From assembly GCF_900110735.1 (NCBI RefSeq), contig NZ_FOET01000001.1:744001-808000 (forward strand): a stretch of DNA of 64,000 bases. Reading direction: 5' to 3'. The notes under the pieces are model-generated. The model did not search any database. It saw nothing but the letters and a program-made list of their open reading frames with translations, and had not been told where the DNA came from. The DNA comes from Streptomyces radiopugnans (lineage in GTDB: Bacteria; Actinomycetota; Actinomycetes; Streptomycetales; Streptomycetaceae). A program made the position numbers and the translations under genes. Of this stretch, positions 39,217-47,915 are shown in pieces (position 1 is the first letter of the stretch; every line of letters starts with the position of its first letter).

Positions 39217-40284
39217 GTGGTCTCGCAGCCTTCGCCCCGACACGCCCCCCGCCGTCCCGGCTCCCGCCGGCGCGCCCAGCCCTCCGGCCTGTCCGGGCTG
39301 GGCACCAGGGTCACCGCGCTGTCCGCCGCCGCGGGCGCGGCGGCGGTGCTGACGGCGGCCCCGGCGGGCGCCGACCCCGCGGGCGGCCCGTCCCCGGCCG
39401 CGCTGAGCGCGCGCGTGGACCGGCTCTACGCCGACGCGGAGCGGGCCACCGAGCGGTACAACACGGCCTCCGAACGCGTGGAGGACCTGCGCGAGCAGGT
39501 CGAGCGGGCCCAGGACGGAGCCGCGCGCGACCAGGCCAGGGTCAACCGGATGCGCGGGGACCTGGGCTCCCTGGCGAGCGCGCAGTACCGCTCCGGCGGC
39601 ATCGACCCGGCCCTCGCGCTGATCCTCTCCGAGGGGCCGGAGGAGTACCTCGCCAAGGCCGCCACCCTCGACCGGATCAACAGCCGCCAGACGGCCAAGC
39701 TCAAGGCGTTCCGCAGCGCGGTGCGCGCGCTGGAGCAGCAGCGCACCGAGGCCGGCGGGAAACTCGCCGAACTGCGGCGCCAGCGCGAGGCCCTGGGCGA
39801 GCACCGCGAAGCCGTGCAGCGCAAGCTCGCGGCCGCCCAGCGGCTGCTCAACCGGCTCCCGCGCGAGGAGCGTTCCGCCCGCGGGCACGCGTCGCGCGGC
39901 GCCGAGCGCCCCGGCGCGCCGATGGAGCCGGCCCCCTCACCGCGGGCCGCCGCGGCGGTCGCCGCGGCCCGCGGGGCGGTCGGCGCGCCGTACGCCTGGG
40001 GCCAGGCCGGCCCCCACGCCTTCGACTGCTCGGGCCTGACCTCCTGGGCGTACGCCCGGGCCGGGGTCTTCCTGCCGCGCACCTCGCAGGGGCAGCTGCA
40101 CGCCGGGCGGCACGTACCGCTGGAGCAGGCGCTCCCCGGCGACCTGGTCGTCTACCGGTCGGACGCCAGCCACGTGGGGATGTACGTCGGCGGCGGCCGG
40201 GTCGTCCACGCCCCCCGCCCCGGAGCGCAGGTGCGGTACGACCCGGTCGGGATGATGCCGGTCGCCGCCGTGGTCCGCCCCTGA
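39217..40284 (+). CDS. Secreted NlpC/P60 (C40) peptidoglycan hydrolase, paralogue
   Basis: A 355-residue protein with the same plan as its upstream neighbour: Arg-rich signal region ending in APAGA, coiled coil with near-identical landmarks (AQYRSGGIDPALALILSEGPEEYLAKAATLD), and NlpC/P60 with Cys271 (DCSGLTSWAYARAG) and His in SHVGMYVGGG. It clearly arose by tandem duplication. The coiled coil is Arg-rich where the first copy is Lys-rich. GTG at 39217, ribosome site GGAAGGGAG about 12 bases before. Own promoter likely, given the terminator between the genes; no riboswitch-like leader here. Confidence 0.92.
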   Translation: MVSQPSPRHAPRRPGSRRRAQPSGLSGLGTRVTALSAAAGAAAVLTAAPAGADPAGGPSPAALSARVDRLYADAERATERYNTASERVEDLREQVERAQDGAARDQARVNRMRGDLGSLASAQYRSGGIDPALALILSEGPEEYLAKAATLDRINSRQTAKLKAFRSAVRALEQQRTEAGGKLAELRRQREALGEHREAVQRKLAAAQRLLNRLPREERSARGHASRGAERPGAPMEPAPSPRAAAAVAAARGAVGAPYAWGQAGPHAFDCSGLTSWAYARAGVFLPRTSQGQLHAGRHVPLEQALPGDLVVYRSDASHVGMYVGGGRVVHAPRPGAQVRYDPVGMMPVAAVVRP

Positions 40285-40310
40285 CCCCGCCCTTCCGGCC
40301 CCGTTCCTAC

Positions 40311-40360
40311 CCGTTCCCGGCCCTTCCCCGTTCCCGGCCCTTCCCCGTTTCCGGTCCTCC
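40311..40360. repeat. Tandem 17-bp repeat, about three copies
   Basis: Unit CCGTTCCCGGCCCTTCC: two exact copies at 40311-40327 and 40328-40344, and a diverged third at 40345-40360. Intergenic, between the second NlpC gene and the metallopeptidase. Confidence 0.85.
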
Positions 40361-40410
40361 CCGTCCCCGATGCTCCGCGCGCCCCGGGCGGGGCCCGTAC
40401 GATCAGCGGT

Positions 40411-41712
40411 GTGACACGGAGGTGGCGGAGGGCGTCGGCGGTACCGGCCGTACTGGTGGCCGGGCTGCTGGCGTTCCAGTCCGGCTGCGTGGAACGGGCG
40501 GAGGAGGGCGCCGCGGAGCGCGGAGTGCTCCAGGCGGTGCTGGACCGCCAGGCCGAGGCGGTGCTCACCGGTGACCGCGAGGCCTACCTGGCCACCGTCG
40601 ATCCCCGCGCGGACGGCTACCGGGACGCCCAGCGCACGGTGTTCGGCAACCTCGCCCGGCTGCCGGTGGATCACTGGTCCTACCGCGTCACCGCCACCGG
40701 CGACGACGCCTTCCCGCTCCCGCGGGACACGGACGGCACGAGCGGCGGGGAGGGCGGCGGGGAGCGGGAAGCCGGACCCCGCCGGATCGCGGTCCGTGCC
40801 GAACTGCGCTACCGGATCGAGGGCTACGACCCCGCACCGGTGCGGGACGTGGAGTACCTGACCCTCACCGAGCGGAAGGGCCGCTGGTACGTCTCCTCCG
40901 ACAGCGACGGCGCGCCCGGCGGCCGCCGCAGCGCCCAACAGCTCTGGGAACAGGGGGAGATGACCGTCGTGCGCGGCGAGCGGAGCCTGGTGCTGGGGGT
41001 CGGCCGCCCGGAGTTCGACCTGCGCGCGCTGGCGGACGACGCCGACCGCGCGGTCCCCGGCGCCGACGCCGCCTGGCCGCGCGACTGGCCGCGCCGGGTG
41101 CTGGTCCAGGCCCCCGCCACACTGGAGCGGATGGCCGGCCTCCTGGGCGGCCCGCCCTCCTCCTACCGCGGCATCGCCGCCGTCACCACCGGAGAGGCGG
41201 GCGGCCGGGGCAGGACGCCCGCGGAGCGGATCGTGGTCAACCCGGAAGCCTACTGGCTGCTGGGCGAGGAGGGGCGACGGATCGTCATGACCCACGAGGT
41301 CACCCATGTGGCCACCCGCGCGCACACCACCGAGTCCACCCCGCTGTGGCTGTCGGAGGGCTTCGCCGACTGGGCCGCCTACCGGGAGGTGGACCGGCCG
41401 CCCGCCCGGATCGCCCCCCTGCTGGCCGGCGCCGTCCGCGACGGAGAGGTGCCCAGGAGACTGCCGACGGACGAGGAGTTCGCCTTCGCCGGGGACGCCG
41501 ACCGGCTCGCCCGCTCCTACGAGAGCGGCTGGCTGCTGTGCCGGATGGTGGCGCAGCGGTGGGGTGAGGAGAAGCTGGTCGAGCTGTACCTGGCGGCGGG
41601 CGGGGCCGACGGCGGCATGGACCCGGTGGTCCGCGAGGTGCTCGGCACCGGCATGGACGGACTCACCGCGCGCTGGCGCGAGTACGTACGGCGGGAACTG
41701 GACGAGCGGTAG
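40411..41712 (+). CDS. Lipoprotein zinc metallopeptidase-like protein (gluzincin)
   Basis: A 433-residue exported lipoprotein with lipobox FQSGC (Cys26). The N-terminal half has an NTF2-like look (LQAVLDRQAEAVLTGDREAYLATVD...WYVSSD). The C-terminal half carries the gluzincin zinc motif HEVTH (295-299) and the third ligand Glu316 in WLSEGFADW, as in M1/MA-clan peptidases. The key residues are intact, so activity is plausible; substrate unknown. GTG at 40411. Confidence 0.87.
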   Translation: MTRRWRRASAVPAVLVAGLLAFQSGCVERAEEGAAERGVLQAVLDRQAEAVLTGDREAYLATVDPRADGYRDAQRTVFGNLARLPVDHWSYRVTATGDDAFPLPRDTDGTSGGEGGGEREAGPRRIAVRAELRYRIEGYDPAPVRDVEYLTLTERKGRWYVSSDSDGAPGGRRSAQQLWEQGEMTVVRGERSLVLGVGRPEFDLRALADDADRAVPGADAAWPRDWPRRVLVQAPATLERMAGLLGGPPSSYRGIAAVTTGEAGGRGRTPAERIVVNPEAYWLLGEEGRRIVMTHEVTHVATRAHTTESTPLWLSEGFADWAAYREVDRPPARIAPLLAGAVRDGEVPRRLPTDEEFAFAGDADRLARSYESGWLLCRMVAQRWGEEKLVELYLAAGGADGGMDPVVREVLGTGMDGLTARWREYVRRELDER

Positions 41713-41752
41713 CGGCCACGGCCGCACCGCCGGGGCGCCGCCGGGGCGCGCC

Positions 41753-43051
41753 TCACCGGGGGACCAGCCCGTCCTCCCGCTCCGGCGCCCCCGGACGCCT
41801 CCCGCGCCCGTCCCCGTCACCGTCCCCGCCGTCTTCCCCGCCACCGTCTCGGCCGGCCGGCTCCGCGCGGCGCAGGGGCTCGGTCACGGTCGTGCGCCAC
41901 AGCCGGGCGCAGGCCAGCACCGCGGCGGCGACCAGCAGCCCGTTGCGCACCACCAGCAGCGTCACCCCCAGCGCGTCGCTCGCCACCACGCTGCCGAAGT
42001 TGAGGGGGAACTCCAGCAGCGTCACCCCCGTCGCCACGACCACCAGCAGCGCGGGCAGCCCCTGCCGGCCGGTGCGCAGCGTCACGCACACCGCGGCCAG
42101 ACCCACCAGCCAGACCATGTACTGCGGGCTGATGACCCGGCTGGTGACGGTGAACAGCAGCACCGCGGCGAACGCGGCGTCCGCGGCGGTGCTCGCCGTC
42201 CACTCCACCGCGCGCAGCCGCCACCGCACCAGCCAGCCGAAGGCGGCGGCGGTGCACAGCAGCGCCGCGGTGCTCACCAGGTCCACGTACGGGCCCAGGA
42301 ACTCCACCGAGCCGTAGTTCAGCAGCACCTGCCCCTCCCAGCCGAAGTGCCGCGCCACGTGGAAGACCAGGGCGCCCACCGACTCGACCTCGGTGCCGCG
42401 GTCGCGCTGGTGGGTGAGGAAGTCCAGCGCGCCGGGCATGGCGGCGGCGAACGCGGCGGTCAGCGCCAGGGCCGTCACCACCGCGGCGCCCCACACGGCG
42501 CGGGTGACGCGCCCGCGCGGCGTGCCCGCCAGCAGCAGCGCGGGCCACACCTTCAGCAGCGCCCCGAAGGCCGCCAGCGCCCCGGCCGTGCGCGGGCTGC
42601 GGGCCAGGACCAGCAGCGCGGCGACCGCGACGGTGGTGACCATCAGGTCGTAGCGGGCGTACACCGTCGGGCCCAGCAGCGGCACCCCGGCCACCCACAC
42701 CCACGCTCCCGCCCGGCTGCGGCCCCGCTCCCGCCCGGCGCCGCGGCGGGAGGCGTACAGCAGCAGCGCGAACGCGGCGGCGTCGGCGGCGCAGGCCAGC
42801 ACGTAGAAGGCGGCCGGGTACTCCAGGAAGGGCAGCAGCGCGGGGGAGAGGATCGCCAGCGCCGCGGCGGGCGGGTACTGCCAGGTGACGTCGTCCGGCG
42901 GGAAGACGCCGGTGCTCAGCACCCGGTACCAGCCCTGGTAGATCACCGAGACGTCGCTGGTGACGTCCGGTCCCGGCACCGTGATCACCTTGAACACGCA
43001 CAGGAGCACCACGGTCCGGGTGGCGGCCCAGGCCGCGATCAGAAGGCGCAT
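41753..43051 (-). CDS. GT87-type polyprenyl-phosphate-dependent glycosyltransferase (membrane)
   Basis: A 432-residue integral membrane protein with about ten helices. An early acidic loop (GPDVTSDVSVIYQGW) and DDVTWQYPP match GT-C/GT87 mannosyltransferases; YARYDLMVT and SPQYMVWLVGLA are further conserved loops. Relatives in mycobacteria elongate phosphatidylinositol mannosides and lipomannan. The tail is Gly/Asp/Arg-rich. ATG at 43051; divergent from the PimB'-like GT4 gene, which supports a shared glycolipid pathway. Confidence 0.85.
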   Translation of the reverse strand: MRLLIAAWAATRTVVLLCVFKVITVPGPDVTSDVSVIYQGWYRVLSTGVFPPDDVTWQYPPAAALAILSPALLPFLEYPAAFYVLACAADAAAFALLLYASRRGAGRERGRSRAGAWVWVAGVPLLGPTVYARYDLMVTTVAVAALLVLARSPRTAGALAAFGALLKVWPALLLAGTPRGRVTRAVWGAAVVTALALTAAFAAAMPGALDFLTHQRDRGTEVESVGALVFHVARHFGWEGQVLLNYGSVEFLGPYVDLVSTAALLCTAAAFGWLVRWRLRAVEWTASTAADAAFAAVLLFTVTSRVISPQYMVWLVGLAAVCVTLRTGRQGLPALLVVVATGVTLLEFPLNFGSVVASDALGVTLLVVRNGLLVAAAVLACARLWRTTVTEPLRRAEPAGRDGGGEDGGDGDGDGRGRRPGAPEREDGLVPR

Positions 43052-43111
43052 GGACCGACCGTACCGGGTGCCGCCCCGGCGCCCCGAGGGCAGCGGGTAC
43101 TGTCGGCGGCG

Positions 43112-44269
43112 ATGGACAAGACCCTGATCGTCACCAACGACTTCCCGCCCCGGCCCGGCGGCATCCAGGCGTTCCTGCACAGCATGGCGCTGCGGCTGGA
43201 TCCGGAGCGGGTCGTCGTCTACGCCTCGACCTGGAAGCGCGGCCGGGAGGGCGCCGAGGCCACCGCGCGCTTCGACGCGGAGCAGCCCTTCACGGTCGTG
43301 CGCGACTCCACCACCATGCTGCTGCCGACCCCGCACGCGACGCGCCGCGCGGTCTCGCTCCTGCGCGAACACGGCTGCACGTCGGTGTGGTTCGGGGCGG
43401 CCGCGCCACTGGGGCTGATGGCCCCCGCCCTGCGCCGGGCGGGGGCGCGGCGGCTGGTGGCGACCACCCACGGCCACGAGGCGGGCTGGGCCCGGCTGCC
43501 GGCCGCCCGGCAACTGCTGCGGCGCATCGGAGAGGGCACCGACACCCTCACCTACCTCGGCGAGTACACCCGCTCCCGGATAGCCGCCGCGCTCACCGAG
43601 GAGGCGGCGGCGCGGATGGTCCGTCTTCCGCCGGGCGTCGACGAGAAGACCTTCCATCCCGGCTCCGGCGGCGACGCCGTACGGGAGCGGCTGGGCCTGG
43701 CCGGCCGGCCGGTCGTGGTGTGCGTCTCGCGGCTGGTGCCGCGCAAGGGGCAGGACACCCTCATCCGCGCCATGCCGCGGATCCTGGCCGAGGTGCCCGA
43801 GGCGGTGCTGCTGATCGTCGGCGGCGGGCCGTACGGGCAGGCGCTGCGGAAACTGGCGCAGGAGACCGGAGTGGCCGGCTCGGTCCGCTTCACCGGCGCG
43901 GTGCCGTGGGAGGAGCTGCCCGCCCACTACGGCGCGGGCGACGTCTTCGCCATGCCCTGCCGCACCCGCCGCGGCGGTCTCGACGTGGAGGGGCTGGGCA
44001 TCGTCTACCTGGAGGCGTCGGCGACCGGGCTGCCGGTCGTCGCCGGCGACTCCGGCGGCGCGCCCGACGCCGTGCTGGACGGGGAGACCGGCTGGGTGGT
44101 GCGCGGCGGCGCGCCCGGCGGCGAGGCGGCCGCGGAGACGGCCGACCGCATCGTGAACCTGCTGAAGGACCCCGCGCTGCGCCGCCGGATGGGCGAGCGC
44201 GGCAGGGAGTGGGTCGAGGAGCGCTGGCGCTGGGACCTGCTGGCCGAGCGGCTGCGGGCACTGCTCTAG
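43112..44269 (+). CDS. pimB': GT4 glycosyltransferase, PimB'-like mannosyltransferase
   Basis: A 385-residue GT-B enzyme. The N-terminal acceptor loop is NDFPPRPGGIQAFLHS; the donor half has VSRLVPRKGQDTLIRAM and the E-x7-E region EGLGIVYLEASATGLPVVAG. It resembles M. tuberculosis PimB' (Rv2188c), which adds the second mannose to phosphatidylinositol mannoside. Its place between trpD and fadD15 also matches. The true acceptor in this organism is not proven. ATG at 43112. Confidence 0.8.
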   Translation: MDKTLIVTNDFPPRPGGIQAFLHSMALRLDPERVVVYASTWKRGREGAEATARFDAEQPFTVVRDSTTMLLPTPHATRRAVSLLREHGCTSVWFGAAAPLGLMAPALRRAGARRLVATTHGHEAGWARLPAARQLLRRIGEGTDTLTYLGEYTRSRIAAALTEEAAARMVRLPPGVDEKTFHPGSGGDAVRERLGLAGRPVVVCVSRLVPRKGQDTLIRAMPRILAEVPEAVLLIVGGGPYGQALRKLAQETGVAGSVRFTGAVPWEELPAHYGAGDVFAMPCRTRRGGLDVEGLGIVYLEASATGLPVVAGDSGGAPDAVLDGETGWVVRGGAPGGEAAAETADRIVNLLKDPALRRRMGERGREWVEERWRWDLLAERLRALL

Positions 44270-44342
44270 CCGTACCGCCCGCGCCGCCGCGCGTCTCCCG
44301 GAGCCGGCCGGAGCCCGCCCCGGGAAGTGGGCGTACGCCGAA

Positions 44343-44383
44343 CCGCCCCGGTCCGGACGGGGGTTCCGTCCGGACCGGGGCGG
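44343..44383. terminator. Bidirectional terminator
   Basis: Perfect 18-bp GC stem (44343-44360 and 44366-44383) with loop GGGTT between convergent genes. Confidence 0.85.
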
Positions 44384-44407
44384 CTCGTGTGCGTCCCGGT
44401 GCGCCCG

Positions 44408-44441
44408 CGCTTCCGCCCGCCGCGTGAGGCGGGCGGAAGCG
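44408..44441 (-). terminator. Terminator directly after fadD
   Basis: Perfect 14-bp stem (44408-44421 and 44428-44441) with a 6-base loop, immediately beyond the fadD stop. It forms a double terminator with the 44343-44383 hairpin. Confidence 0.8.
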
Positions 44442-46235
44442 TCACGCGTACAGCGCCTCGATCTCCTGCGCGAAGTCCTTGGCGACCACGCCGCGCTTGA
44501 GCTTCATAGACGGCGTCAGATGGCCCGAGTCCTCGGTGAACTGGGTGGCCAGGACGCGGAACTTGCGCACCGACTCCGCGCGGGAGACGGCCGCGTTGCC
44601 GTCGTCCACCGCCTGCTGGACGGCCGCCAGCAGCTCGGGGTCCTCCAGCAGCCGCTCCCTGGACAGGCCGGACTTGCCGTGCTCCTCGGCCCAGCGGGGC
44701 AGGAACTCCTCGTCCAGCGTGATCAGCGCGGCGACGAACGGGCGGCCGTCGCCGACCACCATGCACTCGGCGACCAGGGCGTGGGCCCGGATGCGGTCCT
44801 CGATGACGGCCGGGGCGACGTTCTTGCCGCCCGCCGTCACCAGGATCTCCTTCTTGCGGCCGGTGATGGTGAGGTAGCCGTCCTCGTCGAGGGTGCCGAT
44901 GTCGCCGGTGTGGAACCAGCCGTCCGCCATCGCCTCGGCGGTGGCGGCTTCGTTGTTCCAGTAGCCGCTGAACAGGTGCTCGCCGCGCAGCAGCACCTCG
45001 CCGTCGTCGCCGATGCGGACCGTCGAGCCCGGCAGCGGCTGCCCGACCGTGCCGACCTTCGGGCGGTCGTAGGGGTTGAAGGCGGTGGGCGCGCAGGACT
45101 CGGTGAGCCCGTAGCCCTCCAGCACGGTGAAGCCGATGCCGCGGTAGAAGTGCCCCAGCCGCTCGCCCAGCGCCGCGCCCCCGGAGATGGCGTGGGTGGC
45201 CCGGCCGCCGAGGACCGCGCGCAGCTTGCCGTAGACCAGCTTGTCGAAGAGTCTGTGGCGCAGTCTCAGGCCCAGCGAGGGGCCGGAGGCGGTGTCCAGC
45301 GCGCGGCTGTAGGCGATCGCGGTGTCGGCGGCCCGGTCGAAAATCCTGCCCTTGCCCTCGCCCCGGGCCTTGGCCCGCGCCGAGTTGTAGACCTTCTCGA
45401 ACACCCGCGGCACGCCCAGGATCAGCGTCGGGCGGAAGCCGGCCAGGTCGTCGGTGAGCTGCTTGATGTCGGGGCTCAGCCCGAGCCGGATCGGCGCCAT
45501 GACGGCCGCGATCTGCACCATGCGGCCGAAGACGTGGGCGACCGGCAGGAAGAGCAGCACCGAGCCCTCGCCGGGGACGAACAGCGGCTTGAGCCGCTCG
45601 ACCACGTTGCCGCAGTCGGCGAAGAACGCCCGGTGGGACAGGACGCAGCCCTTGGGGCGGCCGGTGGTGCCGGAGGTGTAGACGATGGTGGCCGGGGCGT
45701 CGGCGTCGGCGGCGCCGCTGTGCTCGTCCAGGACCGCGTCGGTGACCTGCGTCCCGGAGTCGGCCAGCTTCCGCACCGCGCCGTCGTCGACGGTCCACAG
45801 GTTCGCCAGCTGAGGCAGCCGGTCGCGCACGGACTCCACCGCGGCGGCGTGGGCGCCGGTCTCCACGACGCAGCCGACCGCGCCGGAGTCGGACAGGATC
45901 CACTGGATCTGCTCCGGCGAACTGGTCTCGTAGATCGGCACGGTCACCGCGCCGGCGCTCCAGACGGCGAAGTCCAGCAGCGTCCACTCGTAGCGGGTGC
46001 GCGACATCAGGCCGATCCGGTCACCGGGGCGCACGCCCGCCGCGATCAGGCCCTTGGCGGCGGCCCGCACCTCCGCCAGGAAATCCCGGGCGGTCAGGTC
46101 CTCCCAGCCGCCCTCGGCGTCCTTGCGGGCGATGACCGGAAGGTCGGGGTGCTGTGCGGCGTTGCGGCGGATGAGATCGGTCAGATTTCCGTCCGCGGGC
46201 ACCTCGTACAGGGCCGGAAGGCTGAACTCGCGCAA
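44442..46235 (-). CDS. fadD: Long-chain acyl-CoA ligase (AMP-forming)
   Basis: A 597-residue ANL-superfamily enzyme that activates fatty acids via acyl-AMP. The P-loop is TIVYTSGTTGRPKGC, with ISGGAALGERL, LEGYGLTESCAP (acyl site) and DGWFHTGDIG, and the C-terminal Lys region is MKLKRGVV. The likely start is TTG at 46235 (MREFSLPALYE), after GAGGAG. Equivalent to fadD15 in the mycobacterial order. An inverted repeat CAAGAC-aggg-GTCTTG lies at 46301-46316 upstream. Confidence 0.93.
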   Translation of the reverse strand: MREFSLPALYEVPADGNLTDLIRRNAAQHPDLPVIARKDAEGGWEDLTARDFLAEVRAAAKGLIAAGVRPGDRIGLMSRTRYEWTLLDFAVWSAGAVTVPIYETSSPEQIQWILSDSGAVGCVVETGAHAAAVESVRDRLPQLANLWTVDDGAVRKLADSGTQVTDAVLDEHSGAADADAPATIVYTSGTTGRPKGCVLSHRAFFADCGNVVERLKPLFVPGEGSVLLFLPVAHVFGRMVQIAAVMAPIRLGLSPDIKQLTDDLAGFRPTLILGVPRVFEKVYNSARAKARGEGKGRIFDRAADTAIAYSRALDTASGPSLGLRLRHRLFDKLVYGKLRAVLGGRATHAISGGAALGERLGHFYRGIGFTVLEGYGLTESCAPTAFNPYDRPKVGTVGQPLPGSTVRIGDDGEVLLRGEHLFSGYWNNEAATAEAMADGWFHTGDIGTLDEDGYLTITGRKKEILVTAGGKNVAPAVIEDRIRAHALVAECMVVGDGRPFVAALITLDEEFLPRWAEEHGKSGLSRERLLEDPELLAAVQQAVDDGNAAVSRAESVRKFRVLATQFTEDSGHLTPSMKLKRGVVAKDFAQEIEALYA

Positions 46236-46502
46236 AACTGATGCTCCTCATCGGCGCCGCCGCGGATCCGCCGGGAAACGGACCTCCGCCGGCTCTGGCC
46301 CAAGACAGGGGTCTTGAGGGTGGACGGCCACGGACGTTACCCACCGGTACGGGGCTCGGGATAGGGGGTGGCGCCGAGATGTTCGGTGCGTCACACACCA
46401 CGGGACTGTCCCCCGCAGGGTAGTCCACGCGCCCGCGGGCCACGAAGGAGACGCAGGTCCAGGGGTTGCGCGCGAGCCCTCCGCGCGCCGGGCCACGGGT
46501 TC

Positions 46503-46508
46503 TAGGGT
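46503..46508 (+). promoter_or_regulatory. -10 box of a likely leaderless metallophosphoesterase mRNA
   Basis: TAGGGT ends 6 bases before the ATG at 46515, and no Shine-Dalgarno is present. This is the spacing of leaderless actinobacterial transcripts. No convincing -35. Confidence 0.5.
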
Positions 46509-46514
46509 GGCCTC

Positions 46515-47276
46515 ATGCGAGTCCATGTGGTGAGCGACGTACACGGCAACAGCCGGGACCTGGCCGCGGCCGGCGAGGGCGCGGACGCGCTGGTCTGCCT
46601 GGGCGACCTCGTGCTGTTCATCGACTACGCCGACCACACCCGCGGCATCTTCCCCGACCTCTTCGGGGCGGAGAACACCACCCGGTACGTCGGACTGCGC
46701 ACCGCGCGCCGCTTCGACGAGGCCCGTGAGCTGTCGGCCCGGCTCTGGGCCGACGTCGACAAGGCGGGGGCGGTGGAGGCGGCCGTACGCCGCCAGTACG
46801 CCGAGCTGTTCGCCGCCTTCCCCACCCCCACGTACGCCACCTACGGGAACGTGGACATCCCCGGGCTGTGGCCCGAGTACACCCGCGAGGGCACCACCGT
46901 CCTGGACGGGCGGACGGCCGACATCGGCGGTCTGCGCTTCGGCTTCGTCGGCGGCGGACTGCCCAGCCCGATGCGCACGCCCTTCGAGGTCGACGAGGAG
47001 ACGTACGCGGCCAAGGTCGCGGCCCTGGGCGAGGTCGACGTGCTGTGCTCCCACATCCCGCCCCTGGTGCCCGAGCTGTGCTACGACACCGTCGCCCGCC
47101 GCTTCGAGCGCGGCAGCGAGGCGCTGCTGGAGGCCGTCCACGCGGTGCGGCCCCGGTACGCGCTCTTCGGCCACGTCCACCAGCCCCTGGTGCGGCGCAC
47201 CCGGATCGGCCGGACCGAGTGCGTGAACGTCGGCCACTTCAACGCCACCGGCAGGCCCTGGGTCCTGGAGTGGTGA
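46515..47276 (+). CDS. Calcineurin-like metallophosphoesterase
   Basis: A 253-residue two-metal phosphoesterase. Expected ligand motifs are in order: SDVHGN (8-13), GDLV, GNVD and GHVHQP near the C-terminus (SHIPP mid-protein supplies a further His). No signal peptide, so cytosolic. Substrate unknown (nucleotide, phosphoprotein or phospholipid). ATG at 46515, probably leaderless. Confidence 0.9.
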   Translation: MRVHVVSDVHGNSRDLAAAGEGADALVCLGDLVLFIDYADHTRGIFPDLFGAENTTRYVGLRTARRFDEARELSARLWADVDKAGAVEAAVRRQYAELFAAFPTPTYATYGNVDIPGLWPEYTREGTTVLDGRTADIGGLRFGFVGGGLPSPMRTPFEVDEETYAAKVAALGEVDVLCSHIPPLVPELCYDTVARRFERGSEALLEAVHAVRPRYALFGHVHQPLVRRTRIGRTECVNVGHFNATGRPWVLEW

Positions 47277-47284
47277 CTGTGCGG

Positions 47285-47320
47285 GCCGGACTGCCTGCCG
47301 GACTGCCTGCCGGACTGCCG
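47285..47320. repeat. Tandem 12-bp repeat, three copies
   Basis: GCCGGACTGCCT twice (47285-47296, 47297-47308) and once with a final G (47309-47320). It begins 8 bp after the metallophosphoesterase stop. Confidence 0.9.
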
Positions 47321-47463
47321 GCCGGGGCGCAGGCCGGATGGGGACGGGGGTGCGCGGGCAGGCGGGGGTGGTGGGAGGGCCGTCGCGTCCGCGCGCGGTA
47401 GCCTTCCCCCGCAGACGGCGGCGGACCACGAGCCGGGCGCAGCAACGCGGAGGAGCCACAGGG

Positions 47464-47913
47464 ATGGCCGAGCACACCAGGTCGAGCATCATCGTCGAGG
47501 CGGCACCGGCCGAGGTTATGGAGGTGATCGCCGACTTCGGGCGCTACCCGGAGTGGACCGGTGAGGTCAAGGAGGCCGAGGTGCTCTCCACCGACGACCG
47601 CGGCCGGGCCGAGCGGGTACGGCTGCTGCTCGACGCCGGGGCCATCCGGGACGAGCACACCCTCGCCTACGAGTGGATCGGCCCCGAGGAGGTCCGCTGG
47701 TCCCTGGTGAGGTCGCAGATGCTGCGCACCCTGGACGGCGTGTACCGCCTGAGGTCCCTCGACGGCGGCAGCCGCACCGAGGTGACCTACCAGCTCACCG
47801 TGGACGTGAAGATCCCCATGCTCGGCATGATCAAGCGCAAGGCCGAGAAGGTCATCATCGACCGCGCTCTGGACGGGCTGAAGAAGCGCGTCGAGAGCGG
47901 CGCGAAGTCCTGA
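47464..47913 (+). CDS. SRPBCC-family (START-like) protein
   Basis: A 149-residue helix-grip protein of the polyketide cyclase/dehydrase family (SSIIVEAAPAEVMEVIADFGRYPEWTG is the usual start). The cavity suggests binding of a hydrophobic ligand. It lies 2 bp before the ArsA-like ATPase gene, almost certainly in one operon, the same pairing as Rv2185c-Rv2184c in M. tuberculosis. ATG at 47464 follows CGGAGGAGCCACAGGG. Confidence 0.88.
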   Translation: MAEHTRSSIIVEAAPAEVMEVIADFGRYPEWTGEVKEAEVLSTDDRGRAERVRLLLDAGAIRDEHTLAYEWIGPEEVRWSLVRSQMLRTLDGVYRLRSLDGGSRTEVTYQLTVDVKIPMLGMIKRKAEKVIIDRALDGLKKRVESGAKS

Positions 47914-47915
47914 GC

